This document shows positions 10,253-21,962 of a stretch of DNA of 64,000 nucleotides, piece after piece. Position 1 is the stretch's first letter. Every line of letters begins with the position of its first letter. Both the position numbers and the translations under genes were made by a program. The notes beneath the pieces are model-generated. The model did no database searches, was not told where the DNA came from, and saw nothing but the letters and a program-made list of their open reading frames with translations. Origin of the DNA: Woeseia sp034521225 (lineage in GTDB: Bacteria; Pseudomonadota; Gammaproteobacteria; Steroidobacterales; Woeseiaceae). The stretch covers positions 186,001 to 250,000 of the forward strand of contig JAXHMR010000002.1 of the NCBI GenBank assembly GCA_034521225.1, given 5' to 3'.

Positions 10253-10980
10253 TGGACTGGCTGTGCGCGGACTGGCCGGTGCCCGCCGGAATCGTCGCCG
10301 GTACCACGTACCGTTACGGCGGCGTCAGTGATGGTCCGTGGCGCTCGTTCAACCTTGGCGCGCATGTTGGCGACAGCAATACCGCCGTCAGCGAGAACCG
10401 GCGGCGTTTCCGTGAACGCTGCGGCCTGCCGGATGATCCCCGCTGGCTGCAACAGGTGCACGGTGTAACCGTGGTTGCCGACCCCGCCGCCGGTGCCGCG
10501 CCTCAAGCCGATGCCGTAGTAACTCGCGCCAAGGGTCTCGTCTGCGCCGTGCTGACTGCCGACTGCCTGCCGGTTGCATTGACCACGCGGGATGGCAGGG
10601 TGCTCGGCCTCGCTCATGCCGGCTGGCGGGGACTCGCGGCCGGCGTACTGGAGCGGACCGTCGCCGCACTCGGTGCGCCGCCGGGCGACATGCTCGCGTG
10701 GCTCGGACCCGCGATCTCGCAGCCGGCGTTCGAGGTAGGCGATGAGGTCCGGGACCAGTTCCTCGCGCTCGACGACTCGGCCGATGCCTGTTTCGCGCAA
10801 AATCCGGCCGGACGCTGGCAGGCCGACCTTTACGGGCTGGCACGGCTAAGGCTTGCGAAAGTCGGCGTCAAAGACGTTCACGGCGGCGCCCGTTGCACCT
10901 TCGGCGAGCCCGACGCGTTCTTTTCCTACCGCCGTGACGGACAGTGCGGCCGCATGGCAACGTTCATCTACCGCTACTGA
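10249..10980 (+). CDS. pgeF: Polyphenol oxidase/purine nucleoside phosphorylase family protein (YfiH/PgeF)
   Basis: Member of the multicopper-oxidase-like YfiH family (DUF152), 243 residues. Conserved metal-binding motifs are visible: LTADCLPVAL, AHAGWRGLAAG and the FSYRRDGQCGRMA end. Members have been linked to purine nucleoside phosphorolysis and to peptidoglycan editing; I cannot tell from sequence which applies here. The start at 10249 overlaps the rluD stop and gives the conserved N terminus; the open frame extends upstream only through rluD. Confidence 0.9.
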   Translation: MMDWLCADWPVPAGIVAGTTYRYGGVSDGPWRSFNLGAHVGDSNTAVSENRRRFRERCGLPDDPRWLQQVHGVTVVADPAAGAAPQADAVVTRAKGLVCAVLTADCLPVALTTRDGRVLGLAHAGWRGLAAGVLERTVAALGAPPGDMLAWLGPAISQPAFEVGDEVRDQFLALDDSADACFAQNPAGRWQADLYGLARLRLAKVGVKDVHGGARCTFGEPDAFFSYRRDGQCGRMATFIYRY

Positions 10981-11070
10981 CGACGCGGAATCCTGCACTT
11001 GTGCTTGAAATGCGTGCAGATGGCGCAATCTTAATACCCATTATTACTGTTCATCGAACGGAACCAGATA

Positions 11071-13664
<2,594 letters not shown>

Positions 13665-13683
13665 ACACACTATAATCAAACTC

Positions 13684-13711
13684 GCCGGCGCCGATGCGCC
13701 GGCATTTTTTG
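13684..13711 (+). terminator. Rho-independent terminator after clpB
   Basis: A perfect stem GCCGGCGC / GCGCCGGC with a CGAT loop (13684-13703) is followed by ATTTTTT. It lies 20 bases after the clpB stop and before the fmdB-type gene. Confidence 0.9.
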
Positions 13712-13729
13712 TCAGGGAGATCATATCGC

Positions 13730-14083
13730 ATGCCCATTTATGAATACGCATGCAAGGAATGCAGCCATGCGATGACAGCGCTGCAAAAGATGAACGACGA
13801 GCCGCTTGTCGATTGCCCGGAATGTGGCAAGCCGGCACTGAAGCGGCTGATATCCGCGCCCGGTTCCGCCTGAAGGGCGCTGGCTGGTATGAGACGGACT
13901 TCAGAGAAAGACAATCAGCGCAACGTGCTGAAGTCGGACAGCGAGCCGGAAAAGAGCTCAGGCGACGGCAAGAAGGAGTCGTCTGGCGATAAGGACAAGC
14001 CAGCGGGTGACAAGGCCGAGGACAAGAAGAAGCCGGAAGTGAAGCCGGCCGCCAAGGCGGCGGACAGCGGCTCGGGCACCTGA
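13730..14083 (+). CDS. FmdB family zinc-ribbon protein (frameshifted)
   Basis: Small regulator-like protein with one zinc ribbon: it starts MPIYEYACKECSH, with a second knuckle CPECGKPALKRL, giving four Cys ligands. A frame shift near 13865 is needed to continue into FRLKGAGWYETDF, and another near 13905 leads to a Lys/Asp/Ser-rich tail ending at 14083. These continuations are diagnostic of the family, so the early stop at 13871 is probably an error. Repaired length is about 117 residues. The position just before aspS is common in proteobacteria. Function is not established. Confidence 0.85.
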
Positions 14084-14271
14084 TCCGGCACTCTGCAGAG
14101 ATGCGCCGTTGATGGCGCTCGCCGTTCCTTTATCCCACTGCCAGCTGGCACTTCGTCCCGCCTGGCATGCTATCGGGGAACTCCCAAAACACTGGAGTTG
14201 CAAGATCCCGGAGCCTTGCAGACCGCGGCACCACACCGTAACATTCCGCCTCTTTTTCCCGGAACAAAACC

Positions 14272-16046
14272 ATGCGTAGCCACTATTGCGGGCAGGTCAA
14301 CGAGACCCTGATCGGTCAGGACGTCACGGTGACCGGCTGGGTACACCGCCGCCGCGATCACGGTGGCGTGATATTTATTGACCTGCGCGACCGGGAAGGG
14401 GTGCTGCAGGTTGTGTTCGATCCGGATCAACCGGAGATGTTCGCCGATGCCGAGCGGCTGCGCAGTGAGTATGTGCTGGCGGTCTCAGGCGTCGTCCGTC
14501 AGCGGCCGGAAGGCACTATCAACCCGAACATGGCAACCGGCCAGGTCGAGCTCTACGCGGCAAAACTGACGACATTGAATACCTCGGCGACGCCGCCTTT
14601 TCATCACGACGAGCACACGAATGAGGAACTGCGGCTGAAGTACCGCTACCTTGATCTTCGCCGTGAGCCGATGCTACAGAACCTCCGTCTACGGCACCGC
14701 GTGACACGGGCACTCAGGGAATTTCTTGATGAGGCCGGTTTCATCGACGTTGAAACGCCGATGCTGACACGGGCAACACCGGAAGGCGCGCGTGACTACA
14801 TCGTGCCGAGCCGGACACACGCCGGCAAATTCTTCGCGCTGCCGCAGTCGCCGCAGATCTTCAAGCAGTTGCTGATGATGTCGGGCCTCGATCGCTACTA
14901 CCAGATCGTGCGCTGCTTCCGCGACGAAGACCTGCGCGCGGACCGCCAGCCGGAATTCACTCAGCTCGACATCGAAATGAGCTTTGTCGATGAGGATGCG
15001 GTTACGGCAACGATGGAGAAACTGATCCGGCACCTGTTCAAACAGGTAATGGATACCGACCTGCCGTCACCGTTTCCGCGTATGACGTACGCCGAGGCGA
15101 TGCTGCGTTACGGTTCGGATAAACCGGACTTGCGCATACCTCTTGAGCTGTTCGAGGTCTCGGACCTGATGCGGTCAGGTCGACTTCAAGGTCTTTGCCG
15201 GCCCGGCTAACGATGACCGAGGGCCGTGTTGCCGCGCTCAACGTGCCGGGTGGCAGCGAACTGAGCCGCAAGGAAATTGACGACTACACGAGCTATGTCG
15301 GCCGCTACGGTGCAAAGGGCCTGGCGTACATCAAGGTCAATGACGCAACGTCTGGTCGTGACGGACTGCAGTCACCGATACTGAAGTTCCTGCCCGATGA
15401 CGCGGTCGACGGTATTCTGGCGCGCACGGGTGCAAACAGTGGCGACCTGATATTCTTCGGCGCGGACAAGTCCCGCGTCGTCAACGACGCGCTGGGTGCG
15501 TTGCGAGTCAAGCTGGGTATCGACCGCGGACTGGTCGCTGACGAATGGCGGCCGCTTTGGGTCATCGATTTCCCGATGTTCGAGAAGGACCGGCAGACCG
15601 GCCGCTGGACGTCGCTGCACCATCCGTTCACCGCGCCGGGCACGAATGATCCCGCCGCACTGCGGGCCGACCCGGGCAAAGTCCTTTCGCGCGCCTACGA
15701 CATGGTGCTGAATGGTTCCGAAATCGGCGGCGGCTCGATACGTATTCACGACCAGGCAATGCAATCGGCAGTCTTCGACCTGCTGTCGATCAGCGAAGAG
15801 GAAGCCGAGGAAAAATTCGGCTTCCTGCTGCGCGCGCTCGAGTTCGGCTGCCCGCCGCACGGCGGCATTGCATTCGGACTTGACCGCATGGTCATGCTGA
15901 TGGCGGGCGCCGACAGCATCCGGGACGTTATTGCATTCCCGAAAACGCAAACGGCGCACTGCCCGCTGACCGACGCGCCCGGCCTGGTGCCGGCCGAGCA
16001 ATTGAAGGAAGCGGGCATACGGCTGCGCAAGGCGCAGAAAGAGTAA
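14272..16046 (+). CDS. aspS: Aspartyl-tRNA synthetase (frameshifted)
   Basis: Class II synthetase charging tRNA-Asp (and tRNA-Asn if the enzyme is non-discriminating). It has an N-terminal OB fold (MRSHYCGQVNETLIGQ), class II motif 2 with FRDEDLRADRQPEFTQLD, the bacterial GAD insertion domain, and motif 3 GIAFGLDRMVMLMAG. Two small indels near 15180 and 15215 separate the halves: VDFKVFAGPAN and GRVAALNVPGGSELS are in different frames. Repaired length is about 591 residues, normal for bacterial AspRS. The gene is essential, so the shift is most likely a sequence error. Confidence 0.95.
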
Positions 16047-16064
16047 CGCCGGCGTGGTGCAATC

Positions 16065-16138
16065 GTCGTCGCGAGGAGCGAAGCGACGTGGCGATCTCGC
16101 TGTCGTCGCGAGGAGCAGAGCGACGTGGCGATCTCGCA
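16065..16138. repeat. Two tandem REP-like 37-base units
   Basis: Two nearly identical 37-base units (16065-16101 and 16102-16138) read GTCGTCGCGAGGAGC... followed by GACGTGGCGATCTCGC. They are the same family as the cluster at 16856-17056, on the other side of the hydrolase gene. Such GCGAGGAGCGAAGCGACG elements are widespread dispersed intergenic repeats in bacteria. Confidence 0.88.
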
Positions 16139-16202
16139 CCGACAACTCCTCCGCATCGCGTTGCAATAATTGCGTTGCGATACGGCCGCCGGAGTGCAAG
16201 CG

Positions 16203-16853
16203 GTGAACATTCCCTCGGTCGTCCTGCTGCACGGCATCTGGATGCCGGCGGGCGAAATGCTGTTGTTCCGGCACTGGCTCGACGGCGGGGATCAATTCGG
16301 TTCGCGGCTGTTCGGCTATCCGTCCGTAGCAGCAACGCTTGATGAGAATGCCGACAGGCTCCACGAATACCTTGAGCGGGAGGGGCTTCGGGACACGCAT
16401 CTGGTCGGGCACAGTCTTGGCGGTGTCGTTGCTTTACGGATGCTGTCGCGCTATCCGGCCGCCGCGAACGGCCGGGTTGTTTGCCTGGGTTCGCCCTTGT
16501 CCGGCTCGCGGCCGGCCGCGTATCTCTACAGTCGCAAGTGGGGCCGGACGATCATCGGCCGGAGCCTGCCGCAACTCGTCGCGGATCAGCCGGCGCGTGA
16601 CTGGGCACGCGCCGTCGCCAAGCGGCGCGAGATAGGCATTATCGCCGGCACGACACCGGCCGGGCTCGGTCGCCTCCTGACCCGGTTTGATGGTCCGAAC
16701 GACGGCACTGTTGCCGTTTCAGAAACGATGCTTGACGGTGCCCGCGATCACCTGTGCATGCCGGTCAACCACACCGGGATGGTGTTGTCGAAAGCTGTTG
16801 CGCGGCAAACCGCTGCGTTCCTGAACCACGGCGCATTCCTGCGCGAAGACTGA
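16203..16853 (+). CDS. Alpha/beta-fold hydrolase (lipase/acyltransferase-like)
   Basis: A 216-residue alpha/beta hydrolase. The oxyanion motif LLHGIW appears near the N terminus and the nucleophile elbow GHSLGG holds the catalytic Ser. The general acid and His are probably in FDGPNDGTVAV and PVNHTGMV. I chose the GTG at 16203 because homologous sequence starts there; upstream is repeat DNA. It resembles EstA/PGAP1-like esterases, but the substrate is unknown. The gene is bracketed by REP-like repeats and is convergent with mutS. Confidence 0.75.
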   Translation: MNIPSVVLLHGIWMPAGEMLLFRHWLDGGDQFGSRLFGYPSVAATLDENADRLHEYLEREGLRDTHLVGHSLGGVVALRMLSRYPAAANGRVVCLGSPLSGSRPAAYLYSRKWGRTIIGRSLPQLVADQPARDWARAVAKRREIGIIAGTTPAGLGRLLTRFDGPNDGTVAVSETMLDGARDHLCMPVNHTGMVLSKAVARQTAAFLNHGAFLRED

Positions 16854-16855
16854 CG

Positions 16856-17056
16856 CCGTCATCGCGAGGAGCGCAGCACCTCCGTCATCGCGAGGACCGC
16901 AGCACCTCCGTCATCGCGAGGAGCGCAGCACCTCCGTCATCGCGAGGAGCAACGCGACGTGGCGATCTCGTTGTTCTGGCAGAGCGGCAATTCCTGCGAG
17001 GTCGCCACGTCGCTGCGCTCCTCGCGATGACAGCGTCATTGCGCTCCTCGCGAACG
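16856..17056. repeat. REP-like repeat cluster with tandem 26-base units and an inverted copy
   Basis: Three 26-base units starting CCGTCATCGCGAGG lie at 16856-16881, 16882-16907 and 16908-16933. A longer copy at 16934-16970 then forms a large hairpin with an inverted copy at about 16999-17034. A partial inverted unit continues to about 17056. The cluster overlaps the 3' end of mutS on the minus strand and supplies its last codons. No spacers of varied sequence separate the units, so it is not a CRISPR. Confidence 0.88.
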
Positions 17057-19644
17057 GCGGCGTGTGGCGCTACTCCGTCGCTGCGAAGTGACTTCAGCTT
17101 GTAAACGAGCTCAAGTGCATCGCGCGGCGCCAGCGCATCCGGGTCCGCGTCATCCAGCAGCTCGCGCAGCTCATCAACAGGCTCCGCAGCTGACGAATTC
17201 GTCAGCGGCAGCTGCCCTTGCGGGCTGTCGGCGTTCCCGAACGACTGCGACTCGAGCGTGCCGAGGTACACGCGTGCGCGCTTGATGACGACCGGCGGCA
17301 CACCGGCCAGCGAGGCAACCTGCAGGCCGTAACTCTGGTTAGCAGGCCCTGGTCGGACAGCATGCAGGAATACCAGTTGACCCTTGTGTTCGGTCGCATC
17401 GAGATGCACATTGCTGCAACCCGGGATCTCGGCGGCGAGCGCCGTCAGCTCGAAATAATGCGTCGCAAACAAGGTGAATGCGCGCACTTTCCCACCCATG
17501 TGATGCGCGGCGGCCCAGGCCAGCGACAGGCCGTCAAACGTGCTGGTGCCACGGCCGATCTCGTCCATCAACACCAGGCTCTGTTCTGTCGCGTTGTTAA
17601 GGATCGTCGCCGTTTCGGTCATTTCGACCATGAACGTCGACCGGCCCCCCGCAAGATCATCCGATGCGCCGATGCGCGTGAATATCCGGTCGATGGGCCC
17701 GATACGCAGCCGGCCGGCCGGTACAAAACTGCCAATATGCGCGAGGATCGCAATCAGGGCCGCCTGCCGCATGTAGGTCGACTTGCCGCCCATATTCGGG
17801 CCGGTGATGACCAGCAGGCGATTGCGCTCGTTCAGGTCGAGGTCGTTGGCGACGAACGGCGCGTCAATGACCTGTTCGACTACGAGATGACGGCCCTGCC
17901 GGATTTCGATGCACGGTCCGTCCGTCAGTTCGGGTTCCGACAGGTCGAGGGTGCCGGCCCGTTCGGCAAAGCACGCCAGCACATCGAGTTCAGCCAGCGC
18001 CGCCGCCGTCTGCTGCAGTTCCGCGAGTGTTTCGGTCAGCCGGTCGATCAGCTCTTCGTACAATGCCTTCTCGCGTGCGAGCGCGCGTTCCCGTGCACTG
18101 AGCACCTTGTCCTCGAAGGTCTTGAGCTCGGGCGTAATGTAGCGTTCGGCGCCTTTCAGGGTTTGCCGGCGCGTGTAGTCATCCGGAGCTTTTGCCGCCT
18201 GACCCTTGCTGATCTCGATGTAATAGCCATGCACGCGGTTGTAACCGAGTTTCAGCGTCGTGATGCCGGTGCGTTCGCGTTCGCGCCGTTCCAGATCGAG
18301 CAGGTACTGGTCGGCGTTGTCGGCAATCGATCGCAGATCGTCCAGCTCGTCGTCGTAGCCGCTGGCGATGACGCCGCCGTCGCGGATCAGCATGGGCGGA
18401 TTATCGATCAGTGCGCGTTCGAGCAACTGCTTCTGTCGCGGATGTTCATGCACCTGCTCGCGCAATGATTCGAGCAGCGGTGCGCCGCTGTCGGCGAGCA
18501 ATGCGCGCAACGCGGGCAAGCGCCCGAGTGTCGCGCCGAGTTGACTCAGGTCGCGCGGTCGGGCCGAGCGCAGTGCGACGCGCGACAGGATGCGTTCGAC
18601 ATCGCCAATACCGGCCAGTTCGTCCCGCAACGGTTCGGCCAGCCGCGCATCGAGTAGCGTACGCACGGCGTGGTAACGCCCGCGCAGGACTTCAGCGTCG
18701 CGCAACGGCCGCTGGATCCAGCGACGCAGCAGGCGGCTGCCCATCGCGCTCCGGCAGCGGTCGAGCACGCCGGCCAGTGTGTGTTCGTCGCGGCCGCTCA
18801 AGCTCTGCTCGAGTTCGAGGTTGCGCCGCGTCGGGCCGTCCATGACCAGAGCGTCATCGCTCCGCTCAACGGTCAGTGATGTCAGGTGGGGCAGGGCAAT
18901 TTTCTGAGTGTCGCTGACATACTGCAGCAACGCACCGGCCGCCGCGACGCCGCCCGGCAGGCCTTCGGCATCGAATCCGGCCAGGTCGCGGGTACCGAAC
19001 TGCGAACACAGCAGGCGCGTAGCGCTGTCGTGGTCAAAGTGCCAGGGCGGACGTGTCGTCACGCGCGGTGCATCGCGCAACGTCGCATCGAAGTTTTGCT
19101 CTTCGCTGCAAATCAGTTCCGCTGGCCGGAGGCGCTCGAGTTCGGCCAGCACAGCGCCCCGGCCGTTGACTTCAGTGGCGCGGAAACGGCCGCCGGCCAG
19201 GTCGAGCCAGGCAAGGCCCGTCGTATCACCGTCACTGAATACCGCGGCAACGAGGTTGTCACGGTTTGCCGATAACAACGCTTCATCGGTCAGCGTACCG
19301 GGCGTAACGACGCGGATGACCTTGCGTTCAACCGGCCCCTTGCTGGTAGCCGGATCACCGATCTGCTCGCAGATCGCCACCGACTCGCCTTTGCGAACGA
19401 GCTTGGCAAGGTAGGACTCTGCGGCGTGATACGGCACGCCGGCCATCGGGATCGGGTTGCCACCGGACTTGCCCCGTGACGTCAGCGTGATATCGAGCAG
19501 CGCGGCCGCGCGCTTTGCATCATCGTAGAACAGTTCGTAGAAGTCGCCCATGCGGTAGAACACCAGCATGTCGGCATAATCCCGCTTGATGCGCATGTAC
19601 TGCTGCATCATCGGGGTGTGTGCGGGACTGACCTGTGCGTTCAT
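16885..19644 (-). CDS. mutS: DNA mismatch repair protein MutS with repeat-derived C-terminal tail
   Basis: Recognises mismatches and starts methyl-directed repair with MutL. The start at 19644 (MNAQVSPAHTPMMQQYMRIK) gives the mismatch-contacting FYRMGDFYELFYDDA (Phe-x-Glu). The ATPase has Walker A GPNMGGKSTYMRQ and the signature/Walker B region DEIGRGTSTFDGLSLAWA. Family proteins end near LELVYKLKSL, but here the frame continues for about 60 more residues encoded by the REP-like cluster (IARSAATWRPRR and similar). The total is 919 residues against about 855 usual. The catalytic part is intact; the tail is probably a non-functional accretion. Confidence 0.95.
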   Translation of the reverse strand: MNAQVSPAHTPMMQQYMRIKRDYADMLVFYRMGDFYELFYDDAKRAAALLDITLTSRGKSGGNPIPMAGVPYHAAESYLAKLVRKGESVAICEQIGDPATSKGPVERKVIRVVTPGTLTDEALLSANRDNLVAAVFSDGDTTGLAWLDLAGGRFRATEVNGRGAVLAELERLRPAELICSEEQNFDATLRDAPRVTTRPPWHFDHDSATRLLCSQFGTRDLAGFDAEGLPGGVAAAGALLQYVSDTQKIALPHLTSLTVERSDDALVMDGPTRRNLELEQSLSGRDEHTLAGVLDRCRSAMGSRLLRRWIQRPLRDAEVLRGRYHAVRTLLDARLAEPLRDELAGIGDVERILSRVALRSARPRDLSQLGATLGRLPALRALLADSGAPLLESLREQVHEHPRQKQLLERALIDNPPMLIRDGGVIASGYDDELDDLRSIADNADQYLLDLERRERERTGITTLKLGYNRVHGYYIEISKGQAAKAPDDYTRRQTLKGAERYITPELKTFEDKVLSARERALAREKALYEELIDRLTETLAELQQTAAALAELDVLACFAERAGTLDLSEPELTDGPCIEIRQGRHLVVEQVIDAPFVANDLDLNERNRLLVITGPNMGGKSTYMRQAALIAILAHIGSFVPAGRLRIGPIDRIFTRIGASDDLAGGRSTFMVEMTETATILNNATEQSLVLMDEIGRGTSTFDGLSLAWAAAHHMGGKVRAFTLFATHYFELTALAAEIPGCSNVHLDATEHKGQLVFLHAVRPGPANQSYGLQVASLAGVPPVVIKRARVYLGTLESQSFGNADSPQGQLPLTNSSAAEPVDELRELLDDADPDALAPRDALELVYKLKSLRSDGVAPHAAVREERNDAVIARSAATWRPRRNCRSARTTRSPRRVAPRDDGGAALLAMTEVLRSSR

Positions 19645-19747
19645 TACAAATATGGCATGCGGTGAGAGTGGCCCGCGCCGTGCGCGGGCCTGGGGGGATG
19701 TCCATGCTAGCCTGTGGGACCTGCCAAGTCGATTTCGGCACTGCTTC

Positions 19748-20839
19748 ATGAAAATACTGCACATCGAGACCGGGCAGCATCTCTACGGCGGCGCGCAACA
19801 GGTGCTGTGGCTGCTCGCAGGACTGCAGCGCGCCGGCATCGAGTCGCCGCTGGTTTGCACGTCGGGGTCGGCGATTGAAGTCGCCGCGGCACAGAACGGC
19901 ATTCCGGTTATCCCGCTGACGTGCCGGGGCGATCTCGACCTGCTGTTCGCAAGGCGGCTTGGCAAAGTATTGCGCCGCGAACGCCCGGCGCTGGTGCACT
20001 GCCACAGCCGGCGCGGCGCCGATGTGCTCGGTGGCCGTGCGGCGCGTGCGGCAGGAATTCCTGCAGTGGTGTCGCGGCGCGTCGACAATGCGGAAGCCCG
20101 TTGGCTCGCGCGGCTCCGCTACCGGCCGTACTCGCGCATCATCGCGATCTCGGAGGCTATTGCCGGCGTGCTGGCGGACTGCGGCGTCGACCGGCGGCGC
20201 GTTACCGTCATCCGGAGCGCGGTCGATGCGGCCGCGTTCCAGGCGGCACCCGACATCGCCGGGTTGCGCGCGTCGTTCGGCCTCCGGGAGGATCACCAGG
20301 TGCTGGTCTGCGTTGCGCAATTCATCGCGCGAAAAGGTCATCGCTTCCTGCTGCAGGCCGTCGCCGATCTCGTGCCGCGCTACCCCGGTTTGCGGCTGAT
20401 CCTGTTCGGGCGCGGGCCGCTTGAGCCGGATCTGCTTGCACAACGCGACCGGCTCGGCGTTGAAGAGCAGGTACACTTTGCCGGCTTCCGTGCCGATCTC
20501 GATCGTTATCTGGGCGCAGCCGACCTCGTGGTGCAGCCGTCGCTCGCAGAAGGGCTCGGTGTCTCCGTTCTTAAGGCGGCAGCCGCGGGCGTACCGGTGG
20601 TCGCGTCCAATGCGGGCGGCCTGCGTGAAGCAGTCGCCGACGGCGAGACCGGCGTGCTGGTGCCACCTGGTGATGCGCCGGCGCTTGCAGCGGCAATCGC
20701 AACATTACTTGACGACGCGCCCCGCAGGCGGCAGTTTGCCGAAGCCGGCCGCCGGCGCATGCAGGCGGAATTTTCAATCGATGCCATGGTGGAGGCGCAT
20801 CTGGCCGTGTACCGCGACCTGACAGGATTAACATTATGA
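19748..20839 (+). CDS. GT4-family glycosyltransferase
   Basis: A 363-residue GT-B glycosyltransferase of family 4. The N-terminal acceptor domain begins MKILHIETGQHLYGGAQQ, and the C-terminal nucleotide-sugar domain has VAQFIARKGH and PSLAEGLGVSVLKAAAAG. In GT4 enzymes the last region usually holds an E-x7-E pair; here the second Glu is replaced by Lys (EGLGVSVLK), which may affect donor binding. The start is the ATG at 19748, divergent from mutS. It overlaps pncC by four bases. Probable role is cell-surface glycan or lipopolysaccharide core synthesis, but the acceptor is unknown. Confidence 0.85.
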   Translation: MKILHIETGQHLYGGAQQVLWLLAGLQRAGIESPLVCTSGSAIEVAAAQNGIPVIPLTCRGDLDLLFARRLGKVLRRERPALVHCHSRRGADVLGGRAARAAGIPAVVSRRVDNAEARWLARLRYRPYSRIIAISEAIAGVLADCGVDRRRVTVIRSAVDAAAFQAAPDIAGLRASFGLREDHQVLVCVAQFIARKGHRFLLQAVADLVPRYPGLRLILFGRGPLEPDLLAQRDRLGVEEQVHFAGFRADLDRYLGAADLVVQPSLAEGLGVSVLKAAAAGVPVVASNAGGLREAVADGETGVLVPPGDAPALAAAIATLLDDAPRRRQFAEAGRRRMQAEFSIDAMVEAHLAVYRDLTGLTL

Positions 20840-21345
20840 CGGACGCCGAAACGATCGAATCGTTGTCGGCCGACCTCGTTGGCGAACTGACGGCGACCGG
20901 GCACACGATAGCGCTTGCTGAGTCCTGCACCGGCGGCTGGATTGCCAAGGCGATCACGGATGTTCCTGGCAGCTCGGCCTGCCTGGGCTACGGCGTCGTC
21001 AGCTACAGCAACGGGGCCAAGGAGAACGTTCTTGGCGTCGATGCGGAGACGCTGGAGACGCACGGTGCGGTCAGCGAGGCCGTCGTGCTGCAGATGGCTG
21101 AAGGTGTCCTCCGCCTGAGTGGCGCGGATCTCGGCATCGCCGTCAGCGGCATTGCCGGACCGGACGGCGGCAGCGGTGACAAGCCGGTCGGGACGGTCTG
21201 GTTCGCCTGGTCACGCCGGCACAAGACCGGCTACCGCAGCGAAGCCGTCTGTCACATGCTTGACGGTGACCGTGGGGAGATACGTTCGCAAAGCGTCGTG
21301 CTGGCGCTGGCCGGCGCCCGGGAACGGATGAAAGGCGGTGTCTGA
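20836..21345 (+). CDS. pncC: Nicotinamide-nucleotide amidohydrolase PncC (CinA C-terminal domain)
   Basis: Deamidates NMN to nicotinate mononucleotide, recycling the product of NAD-dependent DNA ligase. The 169-residue protein is the stand-alone CinA C-terminal domain. The signature AESCTGGWIAKAITDVPGSS is followed by SYSNGAKENVLGV and GIAGPDGGSGDKPVGTVWFA. It overlaps its upstream neighbour by four bases and thpR by eight, so the three genes are co-translated. The pncC-recA proximity is common in proteobacteria. Confidence 0.95.
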   Translation: MTDAETIESLSADLVGELTATGHTIALAESCTGGWIAKAITDVPGSSACLGYGVVSYSNGAKENVLGVDAETLETHGAVSEAVVLQMAEGVLRLSGADLGIAVSGIAGPDGGSGDKPVGTVWFAWSRRHKTGYRSEAVCHMLDGDRGEIRSQSVVLALAGARERMKGGV

Positions 21346-21865
21346 CCGGCGCGTGTTCTTTGCCCTGTGGCCCACCGACCGCCAGCGCGATGAACTCCGC
21401 AACACGATCAGCCCGGCGGTCAGTACCGTCGAGGGCACGATGATCTATCGCGGCGACTGGCACATCACGCTGGTGTTCATCGGCAGCGTGCCGGATGCGC
21501 ACGTCGCTGCCCTGCAGCAGCTGACCCGCGCCATCGAAGTTGAGCCATTCCGCTTGCGCCTCGACCGGCTCGAATTCTGGGCACGGCCGAAAGTGGCTTG
21601 TGTGACGCCGACAGCGACCCCGCCGGCCCTCGAGCGGCTCGTTGACAAGCTCGAGGGCACCCTGCGGCCGCTGGGTTTCGAACTGGAAGACCGTGTTTAC
21701 CGGCCGCACATCACGGTTGCCCGGCGCGTCCGCGCCTTTACGCCGGAGCCGCTTGCGCGGCCGGTGACGCTGGAGTGGTCGTCGTTCGAGTTGATGGAAT
21801 CCGTGTCGACCAGCCGCGGCGTCCAGTACCGTCCGCTTAAACAAGAGCTTCTGCACGATTCTTGA
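21338..21865 (+). CDS. thpR: RNA 2',3'-cyclic phosphodiesterase ThpR
   Basis: LigT/2H phosphoesterase family, 175 residues. The two catalytic H-x-T motifs are in WHITLVFIG and YRPHITVARR. The start is the GTG at 21338, which overlaps the pncC stop. It hydrolyses 2',3'-cyclic phosphates and in vitro can join tRNA halves; the cellular role is uncertain. It lies between pncC and recA, as in many relatives. Confidence 0.93.
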   Translation: MSDRRVFFALWPTDRQRDELRNTISPAVSTVEGTMIYRGDWHITLVFIGSVPDAHVAALQQLTRAIEVEPFRLRLDRLEFWARPKVACVTPTATPPALERLVDKLEGTLRPLGFELEDRVYRPHITVARRVRAFTPEPLARPVTLEWSSFELMESVSTSRGVQYRPLKQELLHDS

Positions 21866-21962
21866 TACTTGGCCGTGTTTTGGCCCGGGGTGCCGCCTGT
21901 TTGCGGCTGCCGCGATATGAAATAATGCGCCACTTCCTTCCAATCGACATGGCAACGACACT

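Noticed and set aside
11004..11043. Sigma32-like heat-shock promoter before clpB
   Set aside because: CTTGAAA is a good -35, but the CCCATTAT box is 26 bases away, against 13-17 expected.
16856..16970. Tandem 26-base repeats considered as a CRISPR array
   Set aside because: Units abut with no variable spacers, no cas genes nearby, and the unit belongs to a dispersed palindromic family.
17218..18468. 416-residue open frame on the plus strand
   Set aside because: Antisense to mutS, whose motifs are clear; no ribosome site or family match.
21866..21962. LexA operator before recA
   Set aside because: No CTGT-N8-ACAG or close variant is visible in the gap.
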